Positions 53,421 through 60,338 of a stretch of DNA of 64,000 nt are shown piece after piece. Source of the stretch: Blautia glucerasea. GTDB taxonomy: Bacteria; Bacillota; Clostridia; Lachnospirales; Lachnospiraceae. The notes under the pieces were generated by a model. That model was not told where the DNA came from, searched no databases, and saw nothing but the letters and a program-made list of their open reading frames with translations. Where the stretch lies: NCBI RefSeq assembly GCF_020537505.1, contig NZ_JAJBMO010000001.1, positions 277,121-341,120 on the forward strand, written 5' to 3'. Numbering within the stretch: the stretch's first letter is position 1; every line of letters starts with the position of its first letter. The translations under genes were made by a program, and so were the position numbers.

Positions 53421-54353
53421 ATGAGTGAAAAAATCGTAGTAGTTGCATTAGGCCACAGAGCTCTCGGTACCACACTTCCAGAGCAGAAAGTAGCCACGAA
53501 AGCCGCAGCAAAGGCAATCGCAGATCTTGTTGAAGAAGGTGCTAAAGTGGTAATCTCCCACAGCAATGGCCCACAGATCGGCATGATCCACACTGCAATG
53601 AATGAATTTGGAAAAACACACCCGGATTACACATTTGCTCCTATGTCTGTCTGCTCCGCAATGAGCCAGGGCTACATTGGTTATGACCTTCAGAATGCCA
53701 TCCGCACAGAATTCATCAACCGCGGAATTTACAAACCGGTTGCCACTGTTCTTACCCAGACCGTCATTGATCCGTACGATGACGCTTTTGCAGATCCGGA
53801 GAAGATCATCGGCCGTGTTCTCACAGAAGAAGAGGCAGAAGCCGAAGAAGAGAAGGGAAACTTCATTACAAAGGTGGCAGAAGGTGGATACAGACGTATC
53901 GTAGCAGCTCCTAAGCCACAGAAGATCGTAGAGATCGAGACCGTACGTGCACTCCTGAATGCCGATCAGGTAGTAATCGCAGCTGGCGGCGGCGGAATCC
54001 CGGTACTGGAGCAGGGCATCAATCTTCACGGTGCAAGTGCCATCATTGAGAAGGACCTTGCTGCAGGACTTCTTGCAGAAGAGTTAAATGCAGATACCCT
54101 TCTGATCCTCACAAGTGTAGAGAATGTAAGCCTGAACCACGGTCAGGCAGATGAGCAGAAGCTTGGCAGCATCACTGTCGCTGACGCTAAGAAGTATATC
54201 GAAGAGAACCAGTTTGCATCCGGCTCCATGCTTCCGAAAATTGAAGCAGGTATCTCCTTTATTGAAAAAGGTGAGGGACGCACTGCTGTTATCACAGATA
54301 TGGCTCACGCCAAAGAGGGATACGAAGGAAAAACAGGAACTACCATTCACTAA
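53421..54353 (+). CDS. arcC: carbamate kinase family protein
   Basis: A 310-residue amino acid kinase-fold enzyme. Carbamate kinases interconvert carbamoyl phosphate + ADP and carbamate + ATP. Family marks include 'VISHSNGPQIGMIH', 'SVCSAMSQGYIGYDLQNAI', 'VLTQTVIDPYDDAF', 'VIAAGGGGIPVLE', 'IEKDLAAGLLAEELNADTLL' and 'GSMLPKIEAGISFIEKGEGR'. The N-terminal loop reads VVALGHRALG, where canonical enzymes have VxALGGNAL; the changed residues lie in a nucleotide/phosphate-contacting loop. No arginine deiminase or carbamoyltransferase gene is nearby, so the pathway (arginine, purine or agmatine breakdown) is not shown. Confidence 0.88.
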   Translation: MSEKIVVVALGHRALGTTLPEQKVATKAAAKAIADLVEEGAKVVISHSNGPQIGMIHTAMNEFGKTHPDYTFAPMSVCSAMSQGYIGYDLQNAIRTEFINRGIYKPVATVLTQTVIDPYDDAFADPEKIIGRVLTEEEAEAEEEKGNFITKVAEGGYRRIVAAPKPQKIVEIETVRALLNADQVVIAAGGGGIPVLEQGINLHGASAIIEKDLAAGLLAEELNADTLLILTSVENVSLNHGQADEQKLGSITVADAKKYIEENQFASGSMLPKIEAGISFIEKGEGRTAVITDMAHAKEGYEGKTGTTIH

Positions 54354-54410
54354 TCATATAAGATACGTAGTCCCATAGCAGTTAACTTTTTCCCTAAATC
54401 AAAGCACATA

Positions 54411-54458
54411 AAAGGAACCTCTGACCGAACATTTTATTCGGATAAGGTTCCTTTTTTA
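54411..54458. terminator. bidirectional terminator after arcC
   Basis: AAAGGAACCT (54411-54420) pairs with AGGTTCCTTT (54445-54454), with an inner CCGAA/TTCGG stem. T-runs lie on the plus side and short ones on the minus side, facing the convergent 54511-54957 gene. Confidence 0.85.
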
Positions 54459-54510
54459 TTTTTCTTTACATCTGTGGATCACAGACCCAATGTCCACTTT
54501 CCTGGAGTTT

Positions 54511-54957
54511 TTATATCCTGTAATGCTCTTTTCTCTTCCCAATGCGGAATTTCCCGTACAGTTTCCAGATTCCCCATACAACTCCATAGCAGATGGAAAA
54601 CTGGAGCATGTACATAATATAGATCACAGGCGGTGAAATCTTCTCTTCCTTAATCTTAACCCCCACCCGCTCTGCCAGGGCTTCTGCCTCTGCCTGATCT
54701 GCATCTTCCAGCGCATACCATTCGCTTCCCTGCTCCTGCTCATTATAGAGCAGAACCATATAGGAACCGTTGATACATTCCATATCATTGACCAGCTCTT
54801 CAGCTGCATATTGATCCAGTTCCTCCATTGTCACGGTTTTCTCAGGATGCATAGACTTCCAGGAAATCCAGGTAAATACAATGGCGATCACCGCAATGGT
54901 TCCAAACACCAATGCCCATTTTTTCCTGCTTCCCGCTTTCTTCTCTTCTTCTGTCAT
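54511..54957 (-). CDS. two-pass membrane protein of unknown function
   Basis: A 148-residue protein. A Lys-rich cytoplasmic start is followed by one membrane segment (about 14-33, 'ALVFGTIAVIAIVFTWIS'). An acidic extracytoplasmic region (about 38-105, Glu/Ala-rich) and a second membrane segment (about 108-132) follow, with a basic end (KFRIGKRKEHYRI). No motif is recognised. It is co-oriented with and 19 bases from the zinc-ribbon membrane protein gene, so the two probably form one transcript. Confidence 0.65.
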   Translation of the reverse strand: MTEEEKKAGSRKKWALVFGTIAVIAIVFTWISWKSMHPEKTVTMEELDQYAAEELVNDMECINGSYMVLLYNEQEQGSEWYALEDADQAEAEALAERVGVKIKEEKISPPVIYIMYMLQFSICYGVVWGIWKLYGKFRIGKRKEHYRI

Positions 54958-54975
54958 TCTCTTGTCTGCCTTTCC

Positions 54976-55896
54976 TTATCTTGCTGTGAGCAGTAATGCA
55001 CTGTCCTCTGACTCTGCATTTATAATTCCGATAAAGTCCCCTTCTTTCAGGGTGATCTTATTCTCCAGGCCTTCTGACACTGTCATAGTTCCGGTTTCCC
55101 CATCTTCTCCCATGATCATAAAACTTACAAAGCCATTGTCACAGGATGCAATATAATAGCCCGGCACAATGCCGTCTTCCAAATCTTTCCCAACTTCCAG
55201 CACATCTCCCGATCTCATTTCATAGGAAACTGCAGAAGCATCAGAACCAAATATTCCGTCCAGAGATTCTTCAAGGACTGGCGCTAAATCATCTCTCAGT
55301 GTATCCCATAGCTCCGGTACAACAGAGAAAATAACCACGATCATGATCAGCCAGCCAAGAAGAGAACCTTTTTTCTTCTTCACAGGCTTCTGTGTATAAA
55401 CACCGCCTTTTTTATTTGCAGTATTATACGCACTTGTGGTTGCCTGCCTGTTCTGGGAGGTATAACTGCTGGCAGCAGCCTGTCTGTTCGAAGCCGTATA
55501 ACTGCTGGCAGCGCTCTTATTCCCCGGCTTCGCTGCCGAGGCCCCTTTATATGTACTTCCGTTTCCCTTATTGGAACCACTTCCAGTCAACGGCTTATAA
55601 CCGCTTCCAGTATTGATTCCACCAGTTTTCTGTCCATATTTATTTCCTGTGCCCACAGTTCCCGCAGTCCCAGACTTATAGTTTTTCCCAGCTGCATTTC
55701 CTGGCTTCTTATCCCCCAGCGGAATCTCCTCCTGGCGCATGATTGCCCGCGCCCTGCTGGTGGCATGACGGTAATGGTCACTTCTGTTCTCATTCAGATG
55801 GTACAAAGTCTCATCATTTCTATATGGCATTCCACACAGCCTGCATCTGCCATTCACAACAGGTCCATCACAGACCTGGCACCGTTTTCTCTCCAT
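54976..55896 (-). CDS. membrane protein with N-terminal zinc ribbon and Ser/Tyr/Gln-rich linker
   Basis: A 306-residue protein. The zinc ribbon is at the extreme start: C-x2-C ... C-x2-C (CQVCDG, CRLCGM). A long linker (about 65-195) is rich in Gly, Ser, Thr, Asn and Lys. It includes near-repeats around SSYTASNRQAA, SSYTSQNRQAT and SAYNTANKKG. One membrane segment (about 200-220, 'LLGWLIMIVVIFSVV') leads to an extracytoplasmic beta-rich domain ('YYIASCDNGFVSFMIMGEDG'). The frame opens at 56013, but the GGAGG site and the zinc ribbon place the start at 55896. Function unknown. The layout recalls zinc-ribbon membrane proteins of Clostridia. Confidence 0.7.
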   Translation of the reverse strand: MERKRCQVCDGPVVNGRCRLCGMPYRNDETLYHLNENRSDHYRHATSRARAIMRQEEIPLGDKKPGNAAGKNYKSGTAGTVGTGNKYGQKTGGINTGSGYKPLTGSGSNKGNGSTYKGASAAKPGNKSAASSYTASNRQAAASSYTSQNRQATTSAYNTANKKGGVYTQKPVKKKKGSLLGWLIMIVVIFSVVPELWDTLRDDLAPVLEESLDGIFGSDASAVSYEMRSGDVLEVGKDLEDGIVPGYYIASCDNGFVSFMIMGEDGETGTMTVSEGLENKITLKEGDFIGIINAESEDSALLLTAR

Positions 55897-55969
55897 AGGC
55901 GTCCTCCCGATTCTCGAATCCCCTGCTTCACAGCTTAACAGGGCAAAATCCTTGCTCTCTTTATCTTTT

Positions 55970-56035
55970 ATTGTAACTTTTTTATATATTTCTTGCAAGG
56001 TGTAAATTGCCAAGCGGTTAAATACCTGTTATAAT
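55970..56035. promoter_or_regulatory. back-to-back promoters for the zinc-ribbon protein gene and asnA
   Basis: Minus strand: TTGCAA (55993-55998), 17 bp, TACAAT (55970-55975). Plus strand: TTGCCA (56007-56012), 17 bp, TATAAT (56030-56035). The two -35 boxes are nine bases apart, so polymerases at one may affect the other. Confidence 0.8.
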
Positions 56036-56135
56036 AAATCGAGATTGTTGCTGCACACATCCCCGAAGCTCCATTTCGTGGAATCATAATTGTGGACAGT
56101 AACCAGAGATCACCAAATCAACAAGGAGGATTCCC

Positions 56136-57143
56136 ATGGAACAATTGAAAATTCCTATGGGCTATCATGCAGACCTTAATCTTCATGATACTCAGGTAGC
56201 AATTAAAACTGTTAAAGACTTTTTCCAGCAGACACTTGCACAGAAGCTGAACCTTCTGCGTGTCTCCGCGCCTATATTTGTAGACCCAGATTCCGGCCTC
56301 AATGATAACTTAAACGGAGTGGAGCGTCCGGTAAGCTTTGACATTAAGGGCATGGAAGGTGACGCCGAGATCGTACACTCCCTTGCCAAATGGAAACGTT
56401 ATGCACTTAAGAAATATGGTTTCTCTGTAGGAGAGGGCTTATATACCGACATGGTTGCCATCCGCCGCGACGAAGATGTGGACAACATCCACTCCATCTA
56501 CGTTGACCAGTGGGACTGGGAGAAGATCATCACCAAGGAAGAGCGAAACGTAGAGACTCTGATCAACACTGTCCGCGCCATCTACAGTGTTCTTCGCAAA
56601 ACTGAGAAATACATGGCAGTCCAGTACGACTACATAGAAGAAATTCTTCCAAGAGAAATCGCATTCGTCTCTACAGAAGAGCTTGTAGGCATGTATCCGG
56701 ACCTTACGCCGAAGGAAAGAGAATACAAGATTGTTAAAGAAAAGGGTGCCGTTTTCCTTATGCAGGTAGGTAAGAAGCTGACAAACGGCGAGCGCCACGA
56801 CGGACGTGCCCCGGACTATGATGACTGGGAATTAAACGGCGATATTCTGGTATACTATCCTGTACTGGACATTGCCCTTGAACTTTCCTCCATGGGTATC
56901 CGTGTAGACGAGACAGCACTTGACAAGCAGCTTACAGAAGCAGGCTGTGATGACCGCAGAGAGCTTCCATTCCAGAAGGCAATTCTGAATAAAGAGCTTC
57001 CATACACCATCGGCGGCGGAATCGGCCAGTCCCGTATCTGTATGTTTTTCCTGCGCAAGGCTCACATCGGAGAAGTTCACGTTTCCCTGTGGCCGGAAGA
57101 AATGCAGAAGGAAGCAGCCAAAGGCGGTATTCCGCTTCTGTAA
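56136..57143 (+). CDS. asnA: aspartate--ammonia ligase (asparagine synthetase A)
   Basis: An ammonia-dependent asparagine synthetase with a class II aminoacyl-tRNA synthetase fold. Marks include 'RVSAPIFVDPDSGLNDNLNG', 'VERPVSFDIKGM', 'EIVHSLAKWKRYAL', 'IYVDQWDWEK' and the C-terminal 'YTIGGGIGQSRICMFFLRKA'. Length 335 is normal. It has an AAGGAGG site and its own promoter. The 100-base leader is too short for an asparagine T-box. A CBS-domain gene follows 30 bases later. Confidence 0.97.
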   Translation: MEQLKIPMGYHADLNLHDTQVAIKTVKDFFQQTLAQKLNLLRVSAPIFVDPDSGLNDNLNGVERPVSFDIKGMEGDAEIVHSLAKWKRYALKKYGFSVGEGLYTDMVAIRRDEDVDNIHSIYVDQWDWEKIITKEERNVETLINTVRAIYSVLRKTEKYMAVQYDYIEEILPREIAFVSTEELVGMYPDLTPKEREYKIVKEKGAVFLMQVGKKLTNGERHDGRAPDYDDWELNGDILVYYPVLDIALELSSMGIRVDETALDKQLTEAGCDDRRELPFQKAILNKELPYTIGGGIGQSRICMFFLRKAHIGEVHVSLWPEEMQKEAAKGGIPLL

Positions 57144-57173
57144 AATCAACCCAGCACGAAACGAGGGATTAAA

Positions 57174-57584
57174 TTGAATATACTTTTTTTCTTAACACCG
57201 AAAAGTGATATAGCCTATATCTTTGAGAATGAAACCTTAAGACAGACTCTTGAGAAAATGGAGCACCGGAAATTTTCCTGTATTCCTATTCTGAATCCGG
57301 ATGGAAAATATGTAGGCACTATTTCAGAAGGGGACCTGCTCTGGGGAATGAAGAATCTGAACATTACAGATATGAAAACAGCTGAGGAGGTCCCGGTTAT
57401 GGCCATCTCCAGAAGAGCCACCTATAAACCTGTTCATGTTGACTGCGACATGGAGGATCTTCTGGACCGCGCCATTAATCAGAACTTTGTACCGGTTATT
57501 GATGACCAGGATCACTTTATCGGAATTGTGACCAGAAAAGAAATTATCAAATATTGCTATAAGGAAATGCAGAAAAACACATAA
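57174..57584 (+). CDS. CBS-domain protein, TTG start
   Basis: A 136-residue protein made of two CBS motifs. The first is at about 1-60 ('KFSCIPILNPDGKYVGTISE', then GDLLWG) and the second at about 75-135 ('NFVPVIDDQDHFIGIVTRKE'). Such Bateman modules bind adenine nucleotides and act as energy sensors. It starts with TTG six bases after GAGGG, and no ATG is available upstream. Lying 30 bases after asnA without a terminator, it is probably cotranscribed with it. No partner domain is attached, so what it regulates is unknown. Confidence 0.85.
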   Translation: MNILFFLTPKSDIAYIFENETLRQTLEKMEHRKFSCIPILNPDGKYVGTISEGDLLWGMKNLNITDMKTAEEVPVMAISRRATYKPVHVDCDMEDLLDRAINQNFVPVIDDQDHFIGIVTRKEIIKYCYKEMQKNT

Positions 57585-57593
57585 AATTTATTT

Positions 57594-57649
57594 GGCAGCT
57601 GCTGTATAAAAGAAATTGTAATTTTACAACCACTTATATAGCAGCTGCC
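57594..57649 (+). terminator. terminator-like hairpin after asnA and the CBS gene
   Basis: GGCAGCTGCTGTATA (57594-57608) pairs with TATATAGCAGCTGCC (57635-57649, one G-U). It is followed by TATATTTTATAT. Confidence 0.7.
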
Positions 57650-57690
57650 TATATTTTATATAAAACCCGCCACAAATTTTCTCAAAGAAA

Positions 57691-57739
57691 AGACAGCCCC
57701 TACCACGTTCAAATCTGTGATAAAAGCTGTCTCTTTTTT
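57691..57739. terminator. bidirectional terminator after the amino acid ABC operon
   Basis: AGACAGC (57691-57697) pairs with GCTGTCT (57726-57732), flanked by TTTTTT on the plus side and TTTTCTTT on the minus side. Confidence 0.65.
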
Positions 57740-57780
57740 ACAATCCAACCTGTCGATCACAGGTTCGCTTATTTTTCCCT

Positions 57781-58527
57781 TTACAAAACCTTTGACAAAA
57801 ACTCCTTCAATCGCGGATTCTGCGGATTTTCAAAAAATTCCTTTGGCGCATTCTGCTCCTGGATCTTGCCGTCATCAATAAATAAGACTCTGGTTGCAAC
57901 CTCTCTTGCAAATCCCATCTCGTGGGTAACCACAACCATGGTCATACCACTCTTTGCAAGCTCTTTCATCAGCTCCAGAACCTCACCTACCATCTCCGGA
58001 TCCAGTGCGGAAGTAGGCTCATCAAAAAGCATCACATCCGGATTCATGGCAAGGGATCTTGCAATAGCAATACGCTGCTTCTGACCACCGGAAAGCATAT
58101 CCGGATAAGCATCCGCCTTATCTGGAAGACCAACTCGTGCAAGGAGCTCGTCTGCACGCCTGGAAGCCTCTTCCTTTGTCATCAGCTTCAGGGCAACCGG
58201 TGCCATCATAATATTCTGCTTCACAGTCTTATGCGGAAACAGGTTAAATTGCTGGAAAACCATTCCGATTTTCTGGCGGTGACGATTTATGTCAACCTTA
58301 GGATCTGTAATATCAGTTCCCTCAAACAGGATCTTGCCTCCTGTAGGCACCTCCAAAAGGTTCAGGGAACGAAGGAAGGTAGATTTACCGGAACCAGATG
58401 GTCCGATAATGGCCACAACCTCGCCCTGGCAGATATCTGTGGAAATTCCATCCAGTACCTGATTGGATCCAAAGGCTTTTTTCAGATCCTGTACCTGGAT
58501 CAAAACTTTGTTCTTATCAACGCTCAC
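57781..58527 (-). CDS. polar amino acid ABC transporter, ATP-binding protein (GlnQ type)
   Basis: The ATPase of a PAAT-family importer. Walker A is [10 protein letters not shown]-loop region [12 protein letters not shown], signature [16 protein letters not shown], Walker B '[16 protein letters not shown]', and '[13 protein letters not shown]' at the H-loop. '[20 protein letters not shown]' closes the family pattern. It starts with GTG at 58527, overlapping the permease stop by eleven bases. Operon order is binding protein, permease, ATPase. Confidence 0.95.
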   Translation of the reverse strand: MSVDKNKVLIQVQDLKKAFGSNQVLDGISTDICQGEVVAIIGPSGSGKSTFLRSLNLLEVPTGGKILFEGTDITDPKVDINRHRQKIGMVFQQFNLFPHKTVKQNIMMAPVALKLMTKEEASRRADELLARVGLPDKADAYPDMLSGGQKQRIAIARSLAMNPDVMLFDEPTSALDPEMVGEVLELMKELAKSGMTMVVVTHEMGFAREVATRVLFIDDGKIQEQNAPKEFFENPQNPRLKEFLSKVL

Positions 58528-59209
58528 TGGTTCTCAGTCTCCTCTCCAGTTTATTCATAAAGAAGGTCAGCACCATGACCACAATCAGATAAATTGCCGC
58601 TGCTGCCAGAAGAGGCATAAATGCATTATAGGTACGGCTCTGGATCAGCATTGCTCCCTTTGTCAGGTCCATCATTCCGATATAACCGATGATGGAAGTC
58701 TCCTTGATCAGCACGATAAACTCATTTACCAGTGCAGGAAGTACGTTCTTAAAAGCCTGTGGAATAATGATCAGGCGCATGGTCTGGGTAAAATTAAGTC
58801 CCAGGCTTCGTCCGGCCTCAGTCTGTCCCTGGTCAATGGACATGATTCCGGAACGAACGATCTCAGCCACATAAGCACCAGAGTTAATACCAAACGCCAG
58901 ACTTCCTACCAGAATCTCATTCACACTCACAGAACCAAACACAACGAAGTTCATGATCAAAAGCTGGATCACAGTAGGTGTTCCACGGATCACAGTCAGA
59001 TAAACCTTACAGATAGCATTGGCAATTTTGAAATTTCCTGATTTATCATGGGAAGAACGGATGATTGCCACAAGAAAGCCGATACAGATACCGATGAGCA
59101 GGGCGAAAACTGTGATGATCATGGTATTTTTCAGACCATCCAGCAGCCAGGTGTATCTGTCATCTTTTATAAAATTGATGTAAAAATCGTGTCCAAATTT
59201 TTCAAACAT
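58517..59209 (-). CDS. polar amino acid ABC transporter permease
   Basis: A 230-residue PAAT/HisM-type permease with about five membrane segments. It has the family opening '[20 protein letters not shown]', the motif '[14 protein letters not shown]' and the EAA loop '[20 protein letters not shown]'. A single permease gene is present, so it is expected to act as a homodimer. It starts about 170 bases after the binding-protein gene; that gap contains a stem-loop. Confidence 0.94.
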   Translation of the reverse strand: MFEKFGHDFYINFIKDDRYTWLLDGLKNTMIITVFALLIGICIGFLVAIIRSSHDKSGNFKIANAICKVYLTVIRGTPTVIQLLIMNFVVFGSVSVNEILVGSLAFGINSGAYVAEIVRSGIMSIDQGQTEAGRSLGLNFTQTMRLIIIPQAFKNVLPALVNEFIVLIKETSIIGYIGMMDLTKGAMLIQSRTYNAFMPLLAAAAIYLIVVMVLTFFMNKLERRLRTSER

Positions 59210-59251
59210 ATTTTTTCCCTTTTTATCCTGATATCTTTATAATGCAGCCTT

Positions 59252-59277
59252 GAGCATGTTTGAAAAAGCATTTCTGC
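59252..59277 (+). repeat. fragment related to the MITE-like repeat end
   Basis: GAGCATGTTTGAAAAAGCAT resembles the GAGCGTGTYTGAAAA ends at 16706 and 16834. It sits in the gap between the amino acid binding protein and permease genes, parallel to the liv operon copy. Confidence 0.4.
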
Positions 59278-59297
59278 TTATGCATGCATTATAGGAA

Positions 59298-59363
59298 AAG
59301 CTGTCGGAAAAACACTGGCTGTCTGATGCAACTCAGTCAGCCAGTACCAGGTTCCGGCAGCTT
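59298..59363 (-). terminator. intercistronic terminator/attenuator after the binding-protein gene
   Basis: An outer stem AAGCTGTCGGAA (59298-59309) with TTCCGGCAGCTT (59352-59363) encloses an inner stem ACTGGCTG (59314-59321) with CAGCCAGT (59338-59345). On the minus strand it ends in CTTTTCC, a weak T-run suited to partial read-through. Confidence 0.65.
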
Positions 59364-59380
59364 ATACTTTGTTCTTTCTA

Positions 59381-60160
59381 TCAGTCAGCTTTTACAATGA
59401 TAACCTGGCTTGCGTTTGCATAGGTATCTGTGAAATCAACGCTCTCCAGACGATCCTCTGTAACAGTCATTCCGGCAGCACCGAAATCAGCTTTTCCAGA
59501 CTGTACAGCAGCAAGGATTGCGTCAAACTCCATATCATCGATCTCAAGCTCATATCCAAGCTTATCGCAGATAGCCTGTGCAATATCAGCGTCGATACCA
59601 ACGATGGTATCGCCTTCACGATACTCATATGGCTCGAACTCAGCGTTTGTAGCCATTACAAGAGTTCCGTTGGAACGGTCTACATCTTCCGGGGACTCAT
59701 ATGGTGTCTCACCGATGTTATCACCGATATAGTTGTTCATGATATCATCAACAGTTCCGTCTTCTTTCAGCTCGTCTAATGCACCATTGATCTTGTCAAG
59801 AAGCTCATCATTGCCTTTCTTCAGGCAGATTGCATACTCTTCTTCTACAAATGGCTCGTCCAGGATCTTCAGTCCGTCAGCATTCTCAACGAATTTCTGG
59901 GCTGGCTGAGAATCAATGATCACACAGTCGATCTGACCTGTCATAAGTGCCTGGATAGCTTCGCTTCCTTTGCTGTAACGCTTAACAGTTGCACCATCAG
60001 CCTCATATTCACTTGCTTCGATGTCACCAGTTGTACCAAGCTGTACACCGATTGTTGCGTTCTTAAGGTCATCCTTAGTCTCAACAGTTGCAGCAGATAC
60101 GCCCGCTGTCATGGAAACTGCCATTACTGTGCCAAGTGCAAGAGCTACTAATTTTTTCAT
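59381..60160 (-). CDS. polar amino acid ABC transporter substrate-binding protein, circularly permuted
   Basis: The extracellular receptor for the downstream permease and ATPase. A signal peptide (1-23, ending VSA-A, no lipobox) leads at once into the half that is normally C-terminal in family 3 binding proteins: 'LKNATIGVQLGTTGDIEA' (32-49), 'EAIQALMTGQIDCVIID' (67-83, with the ammonium-binding Asp), 'EEYAICLKKGNDELLDKING' (107-126). A short linker (about 146-165) follows. The half that is normally N-terminal comes last: 'LVMATNAEFEPYEY' (167-180), 'IVGIDADIAQAICDKLGYE' (186-204), 'AAVQSGKADFGAAGMTVTED' (217-236, then the carboxylate-binding Arg237) and 'VDFTDTYANASQVIIVKAD' to the stop. Both halves are complete, total 259 residues, and ligand residues are kept. 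The substrate is not identifiable. Confidence 0.9.
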   Translation of the reverse strand: MKKLVALALGTVMAVSMTAGVSAATVETKDDLKNATIGVQLGTTGDIEASEYEADGATVKRYSKGSEAIQALMTGQIDCVIIDSQPAQKFVENADGLKILDEPFVEEEYAICLKKGNDELLDKINGALDELKEDGTVDDIMNNYIGDNIGETPYESPEDVDRSNGTLVMATNAEFEPYEYREGDTIVGIDADIAQAICDKLGYELEIDDMEFDAILAAVQSGKADFGAAGMTVTEDRLESVDFTDTYANASQVIIVKAD

Positions 60161-60292
60161 ATTCTCTTCCTCCTCTTAATTTCATATGCGAAAAACACTT
60201 CTCATCCCCTACGCCAGCACGTCGTAACACATGCTGTGGCAGCGACATAATTATTCATGCTTTCTGCATATTCATTCATCTATCTTTTCCCC

Positions 60293-60320
60293 ATTTTAAC
60301 AGCTTTTCTGAAAAATGCAA
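60293..60320 (-). promoter_or_regulatory. promoter of the polar amino acid ABC operon
   Basis: On the minus strand, TTGCAT (60315-60320), a 16-bp spacer and TAAAAT (60293-60298). The ~125-base leader can form a stem GCCA-AGCA/TGCTGGC near 60205-60240. Confidence 0.6.
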
Positions 60321-60338
60321 GACTTTCCATAAGATTCC

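Noticed and set aside
56036..56135. Asparagine T-box before asnA
   Set aside because: The leader is about 100 bases, with no T-box bulge sequence and no terminator/antiterminator pair.
59381..60160. The swapped binding protein as a pseudogene or two gene fragments joined by chance
   Set aside because: One continuous frame of normal total length, signal peptide present, both halves complete, ligand residues kept, and intact permease and ATPase downstream.
60205..60260. 18-codon ORF and hairpin in the leader of the polar amino acid operon as a leader peptide
   Set aside because: Short, with weak start signals and no biased codons; kept only as a note under the promoter.
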